A stretch of 10,424 nt of DNA from Prevotellaceae bacterium (GCA_031259805.1 JAIRKX010000091.1:1-10424); one strand, 5' to 3'; positions 1 to 9,000 are shown, counted from the stretch's first letter. The notes: a model not told the origin generated them from the sequence alone. Numbers and translations: made by a program.

Positions 1-39
1 ATTGTCGTTCGACAAATCAATGATGTCTTCCTTTGTCAT
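1..39 (-). CDS. Probable start of a downstream gene, cut by the left window edge
   Basis: On the minus strand an ATG at 39-37 opens a frame that stays open to the window edge and reads MTKEDIIDLSNDN (13 residues). This lysine/acid-rich start has no signal peptide and looks like the N-terminus of a cytoplasmic protein. The bases just upstream are A-rich (ACACAAAAAAAT), which is common before Bacteroidota start codons. The start lies 122 bases after the stop of the previous lipoprotein gene and beyond that gene's likely terminator, so it may be a separate transcription unit. The frame is also open upstream to about position 150, but other ATGs (93, 108) lie inside the terminator hairpin and are less likely. 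Thirteen residues are too few to name a family. A regulator or a catabolic enzyme of the same locus would be typical, but that is a guess. Confidence 0.5.
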   Translation of the reverse strand, partial: MTKEDIIDLSNDN

Positions 40-71
40 ATTTTTTTGTGTTAGACGGTTAGACGTTTTTC

Positions 72-144
72 TTTTTATAAAAACAAAGAACATAGACTTT
101 GCGACCATCAACCACAGGCGTCTATGGTCTCGCGGTCTATGTTC
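72..144 (-). terminator. Probable intrinsic terminator of the operon
   Basis: On the minus strand GAACATAGAC (144-135) pairs perfectly with GTCTATGTTC (97-88). Inside it a second 6-bp stem forms between 129-124 and 108-103 around a 15-nt loop. The bottom stem is followed directly by TTTGTTTTTATAAAAAG (87-71), a T-rich run, with the 12-bp palindrome TTTTTATAAAAA at 72-83. This is the arrangement of a rho-independent terminator reading leftward, and it lies 17 bases past the stop codon of the last lipoprotein gene. On the plus strand the hairpin is followed only by a weak T run, so it is mainly leftward. A second copy of GTCTATG at 120-126 can also pair with 91-97, which gives an alternative shorter fold. 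Confidence 0.7.
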
Positions 145-161
145 GATGTTTTACCGCCACC

Positions 162-1619
162 CTACGGCTTATTGGTTAATTCGTGACACAATATGCCCAT
201 GTTGGTGAACAGCGTATAGAGGCGGATTCTCTTTTCGCCTGTTGGCAGTGTTTCTTCCAGCCCATTGGTTATGGACGAAGTAGCATTAGTGTTTTGCAGA
301 GCCCCATGGGGGAGTTCAATTACCTTCACTACCTTATTGGTTCTGGTATCCAGAATAGCTATGTAATAAATACAGGTGCTTTCTTCAATTCCTACTTGTG
401 CGGCGCTGACTGAAAGCACCGCAATATAGGTGACGCCGTTAAAATCGAACTTTTTGGCATGGTACACATAGGAACCCCATAGCGAACCGTATATTATCAC
501 TTCCTCCGGATTCTGGAAGCCTTCAATAATCACCCTGTCCTGCGAGGCATTGGGTTTATAGCTTACTTCGGAGGGTGGAATCGCGGTGATGCTTCCGAAC
601 GCAAATAAGTAATACGGGTAGACGTCGTTCAGCGTCATAGGTATCAACATCTGGTAATAACCTGATTCGCTCGGGTCGCGTCCCGTAACGGCCGTATAGG
701 AAGCCGTGTTTACGGCGCCTCCGGTTACTTTCCATAGATACTGCTTTTTGTCGCCGACGCCGGCGCCTCCATTATCCTGGTTGTGCTGTACGATGTAGCC
801 ATTTCCGTTGATGTCGCCGGTTACCGTGAATTTCCTGCCGAACTGCTTCAGAGGGCCGCCGCCTGTCCAAGTACTGCTGTTCAATTCATAAACCAGCGTC
901 GGCGGGCTTTCCAAAGAAGTGGTCCATTTGTACACAGGATGAAAATCCACCGTCCATGCGCCCAGCGATGTGCCGATCACATTGCCGGCGTCGTCGTTGG
1001 TTACGGAGAAGGGATAATTTGGTAAAGTCGTCTGGATACCATTGAATTTTCCCTCGGCTCCGGTTACGTTTAATCGTGCGCCGGTCGGCTCGCCGGTAGC
1101 GGCGTCTAAGATAATACCCGAACGGGATGCTACCAATTTTCCATTCAGGTAGGCCATCGTGTTTTCCGAATGGACGGCAAAGTTAAGCGCTTCCCAGTCG
1201 GTTTTTCTCCACACTTCGGTAACTTTGGCAAAGCCGGTGGCGAAGAATTCACTTACGGTCAGGCTTACGGTGTAATTCTGGGACGAGCCGTCCTCGGCCG
1301 TTACCTTGTAGGTTACATCTCGGGTGAAATTCTGCGGCTCTGTTACAGCCGGCTCGATGTTTACCCCCTTGTACTTAATGTCGGGCACTACACTTTCCAG
1401 ACTCGACTGATCGAAGTCGGGCGCTACCGTAAGGGTAATGGAGTGCGCCGTGGGGTCTACCACCCCTGTCAACTCTAATGAAGGAATACTGAATTCAGTA
1501 ATTTCCTTTTCCGTCCTTTTGGGCGTTTCTACCGGCTCGTCTTCACTGCAAGACGCCATCGGCACAATTAACACAAGTATCAAAAGATACTTCACTAGAA
1601 CAAGTTTTGTTTTTTTCAT
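162..1619 (-). CDS. Surface lipoprotein with DUF5018-like domain and probable beta-propeller
   Basis: This protein of about 485 residues is probably a surface ligand-binding partner of the SusCD transporter (inferred from position and architecture). Residues 1-24 form a lipoprotein signal ending in the lipobox MASC, with the lipidated Cys at 24. SEDEP follows, an acidic stretch resembling the Bacteroidota export signal that sends lipoproteins to the cell surface. Residues about 37-122 form a small beta-sandwich-like domain with the DUF5018-type ending VTYKVTAEDGSSQNYTVSL. From about 130 to the end, repeated strand-rich segments (for example AYLNGKLVASRSGIILDAAT and VTNDDAGNVIGTSLGAW) suggest a beta-propeller. 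No catalytic motif is recognised. The ATG at 1619 is preceded by six A residues; an ATG at 1631 would add MFKK and is equally possible. It is the last gene before the terminator, in the place where SusE/F-type or other glycan-binding lipoproteins usually sit. The exact family and ligand are unknown. Confidence 0.78.
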   Translation of the reverse strand: MKKTKLVLVKYLLILVLIVPMASCSEDEPVETPKRTEKEITEFSIPSLELTGVVDPTAHSITLTVAPDFDQSSLESVVPDIKYKGVNIEPAVTEPQNFTRDVTYKVTAEDGSSQNYTVSLTVSEFFATGFAKVTEVWRKTDWEALNFAVHSENTMAYLNGKLVASRSGIILDAATGEPTGARLNVTGAEGKFNGIQTTLPNYPFSVTNDDAGNVIGTSLGAWTVDFHPVYKWTTSLESPPTLVYELNSSTWTGGGPLKQFGRKFTVTGDINGNGYIVQHNQDNGGAGVGDKKQYLWKVTGGAVNTASYTAVTGRDPSESGYYQMLIPMTLNDVYPYYLFAFGSITAIPPSEVSYKPNASQDRVIIEGFQNPEEVIIYGSLWGSYVYHAKKFDFNGVTYIAVLSVSAAQVGIEESTCIYYIAILDTRTNKVVKVIELPHGALQNTNATSSITNGLEETLPTGEKRIRLYTLFTNMGILCHELTNKP

Positions 1620-1660
1620 TTTTTTAAACATTTTAATTAAACATTCATAGAACTTATTTT

Positions 1661-2809
1661 TTATTGGTTTTGTAATGCTTGATGCGCTACGACAAAGGCG
1701 CAGAAGTCGTGGAACAGCGCGACGTCCTGTTCGTCGGTCGCGCAATACAGGCGATACAGGGCGTCGGTTCCCTGATAATACGCCACCCGCTTGGTCGGCA
1801 AAATATTGTTTGCCGTGAACGCCTGCATATAATCGCGCAACCGGTAGCCCCTGTTTCCGCCGTTTACCAGCGCTCGCTCGTCGAACTCCAGTTCCACGTC
1901 CATGTCGTACTGCCGGGCTACGGTGCAGGCGTCCGTCAGGCGCGAGTAGGGAGTGGTTTCGTTGAAGAAATAATTGGGTTGCAGGTAGGCATAATTAAAT
2001 TTCAGGGATTTCCATTCGTAATAGTCCGGGGCGTCCTTCCAGTAAGGTATCCAGTTGAAACTGTATTTCCGGCGGTTCAGGTAGGCCGCTACGCCCGGGA
2101 GGATGCTCTCCGTATGCAGCGACTCTTCGGCCAGCCAGTAAAAACCGGCCAGTTCGAGATGCCGGAAGGCGCCTTCGTCGAACTGTTTCCTTACGTAGTC
2201 GATGTACCATTTGCAGGCCGTAATGCGGTCGCTGTCTTTCGTAAAATCGAGGGCGATACCGTCTACCTCGCCCCAGTAACCGGCGGGCAGGGCGGGATAG
2301 TTGGAGTTGGGGCCTGCCGTAATCGGCTCGGGAAGCATAATCACCACTTTTCTCTTTTTGCCTGTTTGCAATCGCAGCTCGGCTTCGGCGATGCACTGCT
2401 CCAGCGCCGCGATAGCCATACCGGGCTGGAAGTAATAATCGACCAGCGCCTGCCACTCTGCTTTTCCGGCAGGCTCGCCGTAGTAGCCTGTGGCAAAAAT
2501 ACGCGGCGCGCCCGCCCGTCCGGTGGTCATTTCAAGAAACAGGAAACCGTCGAACAAATTTTGCTCATGACCGGTCGCGTCCGTATAGCTCACATAAGGG
2601 ATAAACCGGGCTTTGTTCCATGTTACCTCCCGGTGTTCGCCGCCGCCGTAGATTAATACCATATCCGTTACAGGCAACAGGTTTTTCCTGTCGACTTCCC
2701 AGGGATAGGTTATGTCGTCGTCGCCATTATCGGGCAGCGGCGTTTGTCCCGACGAGCAGGCTATAAAGCCCGTCAGGGCAAGCATAAATACTATATATTT
2801 TACATCCAT
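1661..2809 (-). CDS. DUF4855-type lipoprotein, possible TIM-barrel enzyme
   Basis: The protein has 382 residues. Residues 1-18 (MDVKYIVFMLALTGFIAC) are a lipoprotein signal with Cys18, which fixes the start at 2809. The frame is open further upstream to 2947, but that extension lacks any signal character and lies inside the oxidoreductase gene. The body resembles DUF4855 proteins, with hallmarks such as DGFLFLEMTTG (88-98), GEVDGIALDF (180-189), GFYWLAEES (222-230), QPNYFFNET (277-285) and VELEFDE (305-311). Alternating strands and helices suggest a TIM barrel. Acidic residues at strand ends (E228/E229 and E306/E308) are placed as in retaining glycoside hydrolases, but no activity is known to me for this family. 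After Cys18 the sequence SSGQTP lacks an acidic surface-export signal, so periplasmic placement is possible. The gene overlaps the oxidoreductase gene by 10 bases, which suggests coupled translation and a shared task. Confidence 0.83.
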   Translation of the reverse strand: MDVKYIVFMLALTGFIACSSGQTPLPDNGDDDITYPWEVDRKNLLPVTDMVLIYGGGEHREVTWNKARFIPYVSYTDATGHEQNLFDGFLFLEMTTGRAGAPRIFATGYYGEPAGKAEWQALVDYYFQPGMAIAALEQCIAEAELRLQTGKKRKVVIMLPEPITAGPNSNYPALPAGYWGEVDGIALDFTKDSDRITACKWYIDYVRKQFDEGAFRHLELAGFYWLAEESLHTESILPGVAAYLNRRKYSFNWIPYWKDAPDYYEWKSLKFNYAYLQPNYFFNETTPYSRLTDACTVARQYDMDVELEFDERALVNGGNRGYRLRDYMQAFTANNILPTKRVAYYQGTDALYRLYCATDEQDVALFHDFCAFVVAHQALQNQ

Positions 2810-4488
2810 ACCGTTTGTATTCCCTGGTTTTGTATTATTTTCTGAAAGTCGTCCAGCAGTGCAGGGGTTTGGCGGACGGCTCGGGGCGCTATCTTTTTTT
2901 GGCAGGCATAAGCGGCCAGCATCCCCGCCGCTTCGCCGATGTTCCACTCGACGGGATGCAAGCGGAAGCAGCCATTAGTAAGGTGTGTTGTGCCGATATT
3001 TTTATTGGCGGGCAACAGGTTTTCCATGCGTTTGGGCAGTAATGCGCCCATCGGTATTTGGAAGCGCAAAGCATCGAAATCGAGGTAATTGTTGCCTTGC
3101 GTACTGGGGTGCAAGTCGAGCGGGTAATAGCCCACGCCCACGCTGTCATAAAAATTCGGCGCGGCGTCCTGCCCCGATACCAGCAAGCGGTTTTCTTTCC
3201 CGATGTGTTCCTCGAGCACGGTAAACTCGGCTTTGATTCTGCGCGATTCCCGCACATAGGGGTATTTGGCCATCCCGTCGGCTGTTCCTGTGGCGCTGCT
3301 GAGCAGCATCAATCCCGGCCATCCGTATCCACCGCCGGGACGGGGCGCTTCTGTCTGCAACCAGTACAGGAGCGAACGGTTGAGTTGTTTCGCCCGCGCC
3401 ACATGTTGCGCAAACTCTTCTTCCGTGCCGTCGAGATTGCCCAGCATATAATCGTTCTGCGGCCAGTTGACAATCGTGATGTCGCCGTTATACGTGCCGG
3501 CGGTAAAATTATTCTTGTCGATGATACGGCGGTATGTCCACCAGTTGAGATTGGCGGTAGCGCCGCCGTCGGGATGGAAGTCCATCTCCCGACGCGCCAG
3601 CGTGCGGGGATTGCAGTAAGCCAAATCGAGAAGGTTCCCTGACCATGGCGGCGTCAGGGGCGGGATAAAGTTGCGCCAGAAATCGTATTCTTCCGGTTTT
3701 TGGATCGTATGCACGCCTTTGTTGTCATACGTTAATGCGAAGCACACCGTAAAAGCCTGCTGATTGAGCGGGTTGGCTACGGCGGCCGCGTGCATTTCCT
3801 GCGTCTCGGATTGCGATTCCGTGCCGGTAACGTATTCCGTGCCGGTTATCGGCAGAAGGTCTCCCAGCTCGGTGGCGTCTATAAAATAGGAGGCTACAAG
3901 GACGCTTTCCTGCTTCGAGCGGACATGTTTTACTTTCAGCGCCCGCACCTTGTCGCCCTCAACCTCGGCGGCGACGGCCTTATGTTCCAACAGAAGCGTC
4001 AATTGTCCCGAAACGATGTAGGGATTCAGCATTTCCCTGAGTACGGCCTGCGCCGCCTTCGGCTCGCTACACAGCCGCGAGACCCATCCGTTGCCCGGGT
4101 TCAGGTACTGCTGTGCGGCGGCGGCGGCAGTCAAAGGGTAATGGCTACGGTAGTATTGGCGGATATTGTTTCGCAAAGTACGATACAATTGCGTCGCACC
4201 CTGCGTTTCAATCCACTGATGCTCGTCGGGCGGCACGCATTGTTGGGTCAGTTGGCCGCCGACCCAGTCGGTTTCTTCCGTCATAACGACCGACAACCCG
4301 TTGCGCAATGCCGCCAGCGCTGCCGCGCTGCCGCCCAGTCCGGCGCCGGCAATCACGATGTCGGCCGACCGTTCCGTTTCTTCGGCAGGCGTACCTAACA
4401 GGTTCCTGCGGCAGGAGATAATCAGCGGCGAGAATACCGCGCCTACTCCGCCGGCCATGCCTAATGCTATGAAGTCTCTTCGTTTCAT
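2800..4488 (-). CDS. Exported FAD-dependent oxidoreductase (FAD_oxidored type)
   Basis: This flavoenzyme of 562 residues probably oxidises or reduces a sugar-derived substrate in the cell envelope; the substrate is unknown. It begins MKRRDFIALG, a twin-arginine motif, followed by a hydrophobic stretch and the lipobox IISC (Cys26). It therefore looks like a Tat-exported lipoprotein that carries its folded cofactor across the membrane. Residues 44-53 (IVIAGAGLGG) are the Rossmann GxGxxG of FAD binding, and E71/E72 end the second strand. Further family marks are GGQLTQQ (77-83), FIDATELGDL (202-211), the arginine-rich YVRESRRIK (411-419), YPLDLHP (455-461) and the C-terminal RLHPVEWNIGEAAG (509-522), which matches the second FAD contact of this family. 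Relatives are often annotated as 'xanthan lyase', a label I would not trust. The gene starts 12 bases after the SusD gene and overlaps the next gene. Cys26 is followed by RR, not acids, favouring the periplasm over the surface. Confidence 0.9.
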   Translation of the reverse strand: MKRRDFIALGMAGGVGAVFSPLIISCRRNLLGTPAEETERSADIVIAGAGLGGSAAALAALRNGLSVVMTEETDWVGGQLTQQCVPPDEHQWIETQGATQLYRTLRNNIRQYYRSHYPLTAAAAAQQYLNPGNGWVSRLCSEPKAAQAVLREMLNPYIVSGQLTLLLEHKAVAAEVEGDKVRALKVKHVRSKQESVLVASYFIDATELGDLLPITGTEYVTGTESQSETQEMHAAAVANPLNQQAFTVCFALTYDNKGVHTIQKPEEYDFWRNFIPPLTPPWSGNLLDLAYCNPRTLARREMDFHPDGGATANLNWWTYRRIIDKNNFTAGTYNGDITIVNWPQNDYMLGNLDGTEEEFAQHVARAKQLNRSLLYWLQTEAPRPGGGYGWPGLMLLSSATGTADGMAKYPYVRESRRIKAEFTVLEEHIGKENRLLVSGQDAAPNFYDSVGVGYYPLDLHPSTQGNNYLDFDALRFQIPMGALLPKRMENLLPANKNIGTTHLTNGCFRLHPVEWNIGEAAGMLAAYACQKKIAPRAVRQTPALLDDFQKIIQNQGIQTVWM

Positions 4489-4500
4489 TTTATTCTTTGT

Positions 4501-6066
4501 TTATTTATATCTTCCCGTATCCCACCATACGCGGACATGCTGGCCGTCGCCTTTGCCTCCGTTGAGGGTTGGCGAGGCGGCGTTCGCTCCGTTCAGTTCA
4601 TGTTCTATATTCACATAGCGGAGTTTTTTAATAAATTCTCCGTCGGTCGCGTTAATTGTCGGGTCTTCGCTACGCGCCACCGGCGTCAATGCCGGGTAGC
4701 CCGTACGCCGCACTTCCGCCCAACCTTCCGTGCCGTTAGGGAACAAAGCGATCCACTTCTGGCCGGCTATTTTTTCCAATTTAGCTTCAAAGTCGGCCCC
4801 CTCATTCCATTTAACACTGCCGGTCGTAATGTACGTTTCGTCGTTGGCGGTAGAATACAGGGACGGATTGACATTCCATCGCGCTTCAGCGAATGATGCG
4901 CGAATACCGTTTTCGTAATGGCTTTGTGCATTGCCTGCGCCCGCCCATCCCCGAATGCCGGCCTCGGCTTTCAAGAAGCACACTTCGGAGTAGCACATAG
5001 CATAAAGAGGATGTTCCGCCGTAAATACCACCGGCTTTATATGGGTGGTATTCCATTCGGGCGTCCACAACAATCCCCATGTAGCGGAGGCCGTGGTCGG
5101 CGAAGGCAGCCGGTCGCTCGGCAAGCCGTTGCGCACCCCTCTGAAGTCGGGCGCACCGGCGGCCACCGACGCCTCCGTAACCCCCCAATAACACTCCATG
5201 CGGGGGTCGGGCACTGTGCTCCATGTTTTATAGGCATTTTCGAGCGTGGCGCTCATTCGGAACTCGTCCCAGCCGGAGATGACGAACAGTGGGTGCCCGT
5301 TATCTTCAATGCTCGTAACGATGCAGGCGTTATCGCCGGTGTGCGCCATCATCGGACAGGAAAGCGCCGCTTCGCCTTCTTCCTGCGCTTTGGCGGGGTC
5401 TATGAACGCGATGCGCAACGCATACCGCAGGCGCAGCGAATTGCCGAAACGAATCCACGCATCCGTGTCACCGTTGTAGTAAAAATCCGACGCGCCATAT
5501 TTTAACTGTACATGGTCAAAGCCTGCCGAAAGCGCTTCGGTAGCTTCCCGCAGCTCTTTCAGAATAGCATAATAGATGTCCTTCTGCGTGTCGTACTCGC
5601 ATTTATCCAACCCGCGGGAGGCTTCGCTGTACGGCACATCACCAAATAAATCGGTCGTCCGCGCCGCGCCAATTGTAGCCACAATGCGGGCAATGTGGTA
5701 CATCTCTTCATACTCGGGATGCGTTTCCACCATCCGCCGAATATCTAAAAATTCTTTGAGCACGTAGGTGTAATATGGCGACCAATAGCCGACCGTTACC
5801 CATTCGCTGTTGTATTCATACCGATCCGAATTAAAATAGGGAGCAGTATTGGCGATCCATTGGCAGTATTGGTTAGCAAAAAGATTTTCGCCCCGCTGGT
5901 ATTCATGCGCATTGGCATTGATGACTTCATATTGCATTTTGGGCAGCAGCAATTGCGGGGTGATTTCATTAATGGCATTGGGGTTGCGGTTCATTTCGTC
6001 GAACGACGTCGTACAGCCGGCACACATATATGTTACTGCTACGATGATTCCTATTGATTGTTTCAT
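4501..6066 (-). CDS. SusD/RagB-like nutrient-binding outer-membrane lipoprotein
   Basis: This 521-residue protein is the SusD-type lid that sits on the SusC barrel and captures ligand at the cell surface. Residues 1-18 form a lipoprotein signal ending CAGC, with lipidated Cys18; Cys at -3 of the lipobox is slightly unusual. Family marks are DEMNRNPNAINEITPQLLLP (23-42) and TTDLFGDVPYSEAS (137-150), which fit the SusD-like_2 branch. The middle is rich in helices (TPR-like region), and the end GQHVRVWWDTGRYK is typical of the branch. Length is normal. It begins 12 bases after the SusC stop, the usual tight pairing. The aromatic-rich loops (for example WSPYYTYV, 95-102) could contact sugar rings, but the ligand cannot be read from sequence. 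Confidence 0.96.
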   Translation of the reverse strand: MKQSIGIIVAVTYMCAGCTTSFDEMNRNPNAINEITPQLLLPKMQYEVINANAHEYQRGENLFANQYCQWIANTAPYFNSDRYEYNSEWVTVGYWSPYYTYVLKEFLDIRRMVETHPEYEEMYHIARIVATIGAARTTDLFGDVPYSEASRGLDKCEYDTQKDIYYAILKELREATEALSAGFDHVQLKYGASDFYYNGDTDAWIRFGNSLRLRYALRIAFIDPAKAQEEGEAALSCPMMAHTGDNACIVTSIEDNGHPLFVISGWDEFRMSATLENAYKTWSTVPDPRMECYWGVTEASVAAGAPDFRGVRNGLPSDRLPSPTTASATWGLLWTPEWNTTHIKPVVFTAEHPLYAMCYSEVCFLKAEAGIRGWAGAGNAQSHYENGIRASFAEARWNVNPSLYSTANDETYITTGSVKWNEGADFEAKLEKIAGQKWIALFPNGTEGWAEVRRTGYPALTPVARSEDPTINATDGEFIKKLRYVNIEHELNGANAASPTLNGGKGDGQHVRVWWDTGRYK

Positions 6067-6078
6067 GGCGTTCGATGG

Positions 6079-9000
6079 TTAGAAGGTAAGACTTATATTA
6101 AAACCGAATGTCCGCACAGGTGGCAAGGCACTCAGTTCAAACGCCTGTGCCCAGTCTGCCCGGATGGAAGCGCCTTCTGCGACGCCGGGCGTATGTTTTA
6201 AGAAATAGAACAAATCGCGTCCCACAAGCGATACCTTTGCCTGCCGGATAAACTTCCATTTATTCAAGTATTGCGCGGGGATGGTATACCCCAGCGACAG
6301 TTCACGGAGTTGGATAAAAGAGCCGTCGTAGAGGAACGCCTCTCCCACGCCATACGCGCCGCCCACCGACTGCCAGTATTGTTGGGCGGTAATGGTTTTG
6401 GTATTCGGCTGTCCGGCGGACGTAACGCCCTCCACGACCATGCCGTCCCGTCCGGCGACCGTCCGCGCGCCCGTTCCCGCTTCCGAGGCCAACGCGTCAG
6501 TAACCGACAGGACGTCTCCTCCCTGCCGGACGTCAATCAATACATTTAATACAAAATTTTTGTATTGTAACCGGCTCATCAGGGAGCCTGTCCAGTCGGG
6601 CGATATATTACCGATTGTTTCAAATTCATTGGATTTCTGCGGCAACCCGTCATCGTCGACCTGCATGCGCCCCGCCTCATCCCGCAGGAAAACCTTGCTG
6701 CGAATATCCCCATACCGGCCGCCTTCCAGCACCACTACTTCGCCGATGCGCAGGCTGCCTAAGGTGAGTTTCTGAATACCGGGGGTTAAGGCCACGCATT
6801 CGCTTCGGTTCGTTCCCCAATTAAGATTTACCTCCCATTGCCATGCGTTGCTTTTCACAAGGGTTGTGTTTAACATCAATTCAAATCCCGAACTTTGCAT
6901 CCGTCCGGCATTAATGTATTTCTGCTCGTACCCGCTCGACGGAGGAATAGGCAAAGACAGTATCTGGTTAATCGTATTGGAACGGTAATAGGTGAAATCT
7001 ACGCCGATTCTGTTGTGAAGCAAGCGCAGGTCAAGACCAAATTCCAGCGAAGTGGTACGTTCGGGTTTCAAATCGTCGAACGGTTTTGTCAATCCCACAT
7101 CGCCCCACATGTGGACGCCGTTTACCTTGGGCGGGAGACTGTAAACCTGCATTAACCTGTACGGGTCGGTATCATTCCCCACTTGCGCCCACGAAGCGCG
7201 TACTTTCAAAAAGGAGATCTGTTTGGGAAGACTTACCATATCCGAAATGATGCCGCTGAAATTGACCGAAGAATAGAAATAGGAACGATTGCGCGCCGGC
7301 AAGGTGGACGACCAGTCATTCCGCGCGGTAATATCCAAGTAGGCATAATTATCGTAGGCCAGTTGGACATTCCCCAATACGGACTGTATTTCCTTTTCGG
7401 TGGTGTAATCGCTGGCCGTAACGAGCGAGCCGTTCGACAAACGGTGAAATCCATACAGTACCAAATAGCCTGATCCAGCCTCCAGCCCGTCGGTTTTAAG
7501 ATTCATAACTGCGCCGCCGGCATTGGCCATGATAGCTAATTTACCAAAGGTTTTATTGAAATTCAACAGAAGGTCGGAATTGCTTTCGCTGATGGTCGTA
7601 TAGGATTTTCCATACACGGCATTTGTGCCGTTTGTTCCCCGCAGTCCCCAAAAGTGATGGTTAGTCATAATGCGATCCAGACCGGTACGCGCCGTCACGC
7701 CCAACCACTCCGCAATCTTGAAATTGACGGAGATGACGCCGAACAGCCGGTCGCGGGCATTTACCGTTTCGCGTTCATCGGTAATATAGTTGTAGGGGTT
7801 CATGTATTCACTACTCGGGCCGCTCCAATTCATCGGGATATGCTCTACGGTCATGTTATGCAGTAAATCTTCCGTCCGGATATTGGCCGGCATTTTGGTA
7901 AACATCTGCATCATGCCGTACTCGCCCGTAATCACGGGGTTTTCCTGCGTTTGCTTGCTGTAAGTCGCTTTGGCGTTTACCGTCAGGCGGCCATATTTCA
8001 GGTTGCTGTTTATATCTATATATTGCCGACGCAGGGCGTTGTTCTTCGTGATACCTTGATAGCGCGAATCGGTGAAGGACAACCGTGTGGCGAGGTGTTT
8101 TCCTCCTCCTTCAATGGCCACCGAATTACTGCTATTGAATCCCGTTCTGAAAAAGTCTTTCAGACGATCTTTCTGCGCGGTCATGGGGTATTCCGCGGCA
8201 TTTTCATTATAAAACCATTCCCGCCAGTTTTGAATCTTTTGTCCCGTCATAAGAGGCCCCCATCCTTCTTTTGCGCTAATATCAAAATCGCCGCGATTGC
8301 CTTGCCCGTAGAGCCATTGGAAATCATACCCGCTATATAATTGAGACCAGCTGAAATGGCCATTGTAGGTGATGCGGAGCGGCAACTCTTGTCCGGCGCT
8401 TTTTGTGGTAACGACAATCACGCCGTTTTGCGCTCTTGAACCATACAAAGCGGAGGCATTCGGTCCTTTCAATACCGAAATGGAGGCAATATCGTCGGGG
8501 TTAATTTCGGAAGACGCGCCGGCGGCATCCGAACCGCTCCAGCCGTCAAAAGATGCACCGGAAGCATCGTCCCGGATGGGAATGCCGTCGACGACCCATA
8601 GCGGCTGGTTCTGTCCGGTGAGCGAATTTAACCCGCGCAGGACAATGCGCGTAGAACCGCCCACGCCGGTAGCCGATTGGGTGATTTGCACGCCCGCCAG
8701 TTTACCCTGTAGCATATTGGCCACGCTCTCGGTTTTGGTTTCCGTAAAATCGGTGGCTTTCACCTCTTGCACGGCGTATCCGAGCGCCTTCTTCTCGCGT
8801 TTCATGCCCAACGCGGTTACGACCACTTCTTCCAACTTCCTCACATCCTCTTCCAACACCACATGCAAGTCCGGTCGGTCGCCGACAGGTATTTCCTGTA
8901 GCCGATACCCCAATAAAGATACCACCACCGTTGCCTCGGGCATTGCCTGTATGGTAAACCGACCGAGTGCATCCGTCAGGACAGCCGTCATACTTCCTTT

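Noticed and set aside
2..15. Inverted repeat TTGTCG-TT-CGACAA at the left edge
   Set aside because: It is only a 6-bp stem with a 2-base loop, lies inside the probable coding start at 1-39, and has no T run, so it is not supported as a terminator or operator.
1632..1745. Upstream extension of the DUF5018-type gene frame
   Set aside because: It overlaps the end of the DUF4855 gene and is Arg-rich with no signal peptide; starts at 1631 or 1619 give a proper lipoprotein signal.
1679..2656. Plus-strand open frame of 325 residues opposite the DUF4855 gene
   Set aside because: It is antisense to a protein with clear family motifs and a lipoprotein signal. The translation shows no domain or signal, and its length is explained by G+C-rich codons on the opposite strand.
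2810..2947. Upstream extension of the DUF4855 gene frame by 46 codons
   Set aside because: The extension lies within the oxidoreductase gene and has no signal features. The internal ATG at 2809 gives a textbook lipoprotein signal peptide.
3790..4398. Plus-strand open frame of 202 residues opposite the FAD oxidoreductase
   Set aside because: It is antisense to the FAD-binding domain, has an Arg/Gly/Gln-rich composition typical of shadow frames, and has no recognisable domain.
2800..4488. Label 'xanthan lyase' often attached to relatives of this oxidoreductase
   Set aside because: The sequence shows a Rossmann FAD-binding motif and the FAD_oxidored C-terminal motif, and I see no polysaccharide lyase feature.
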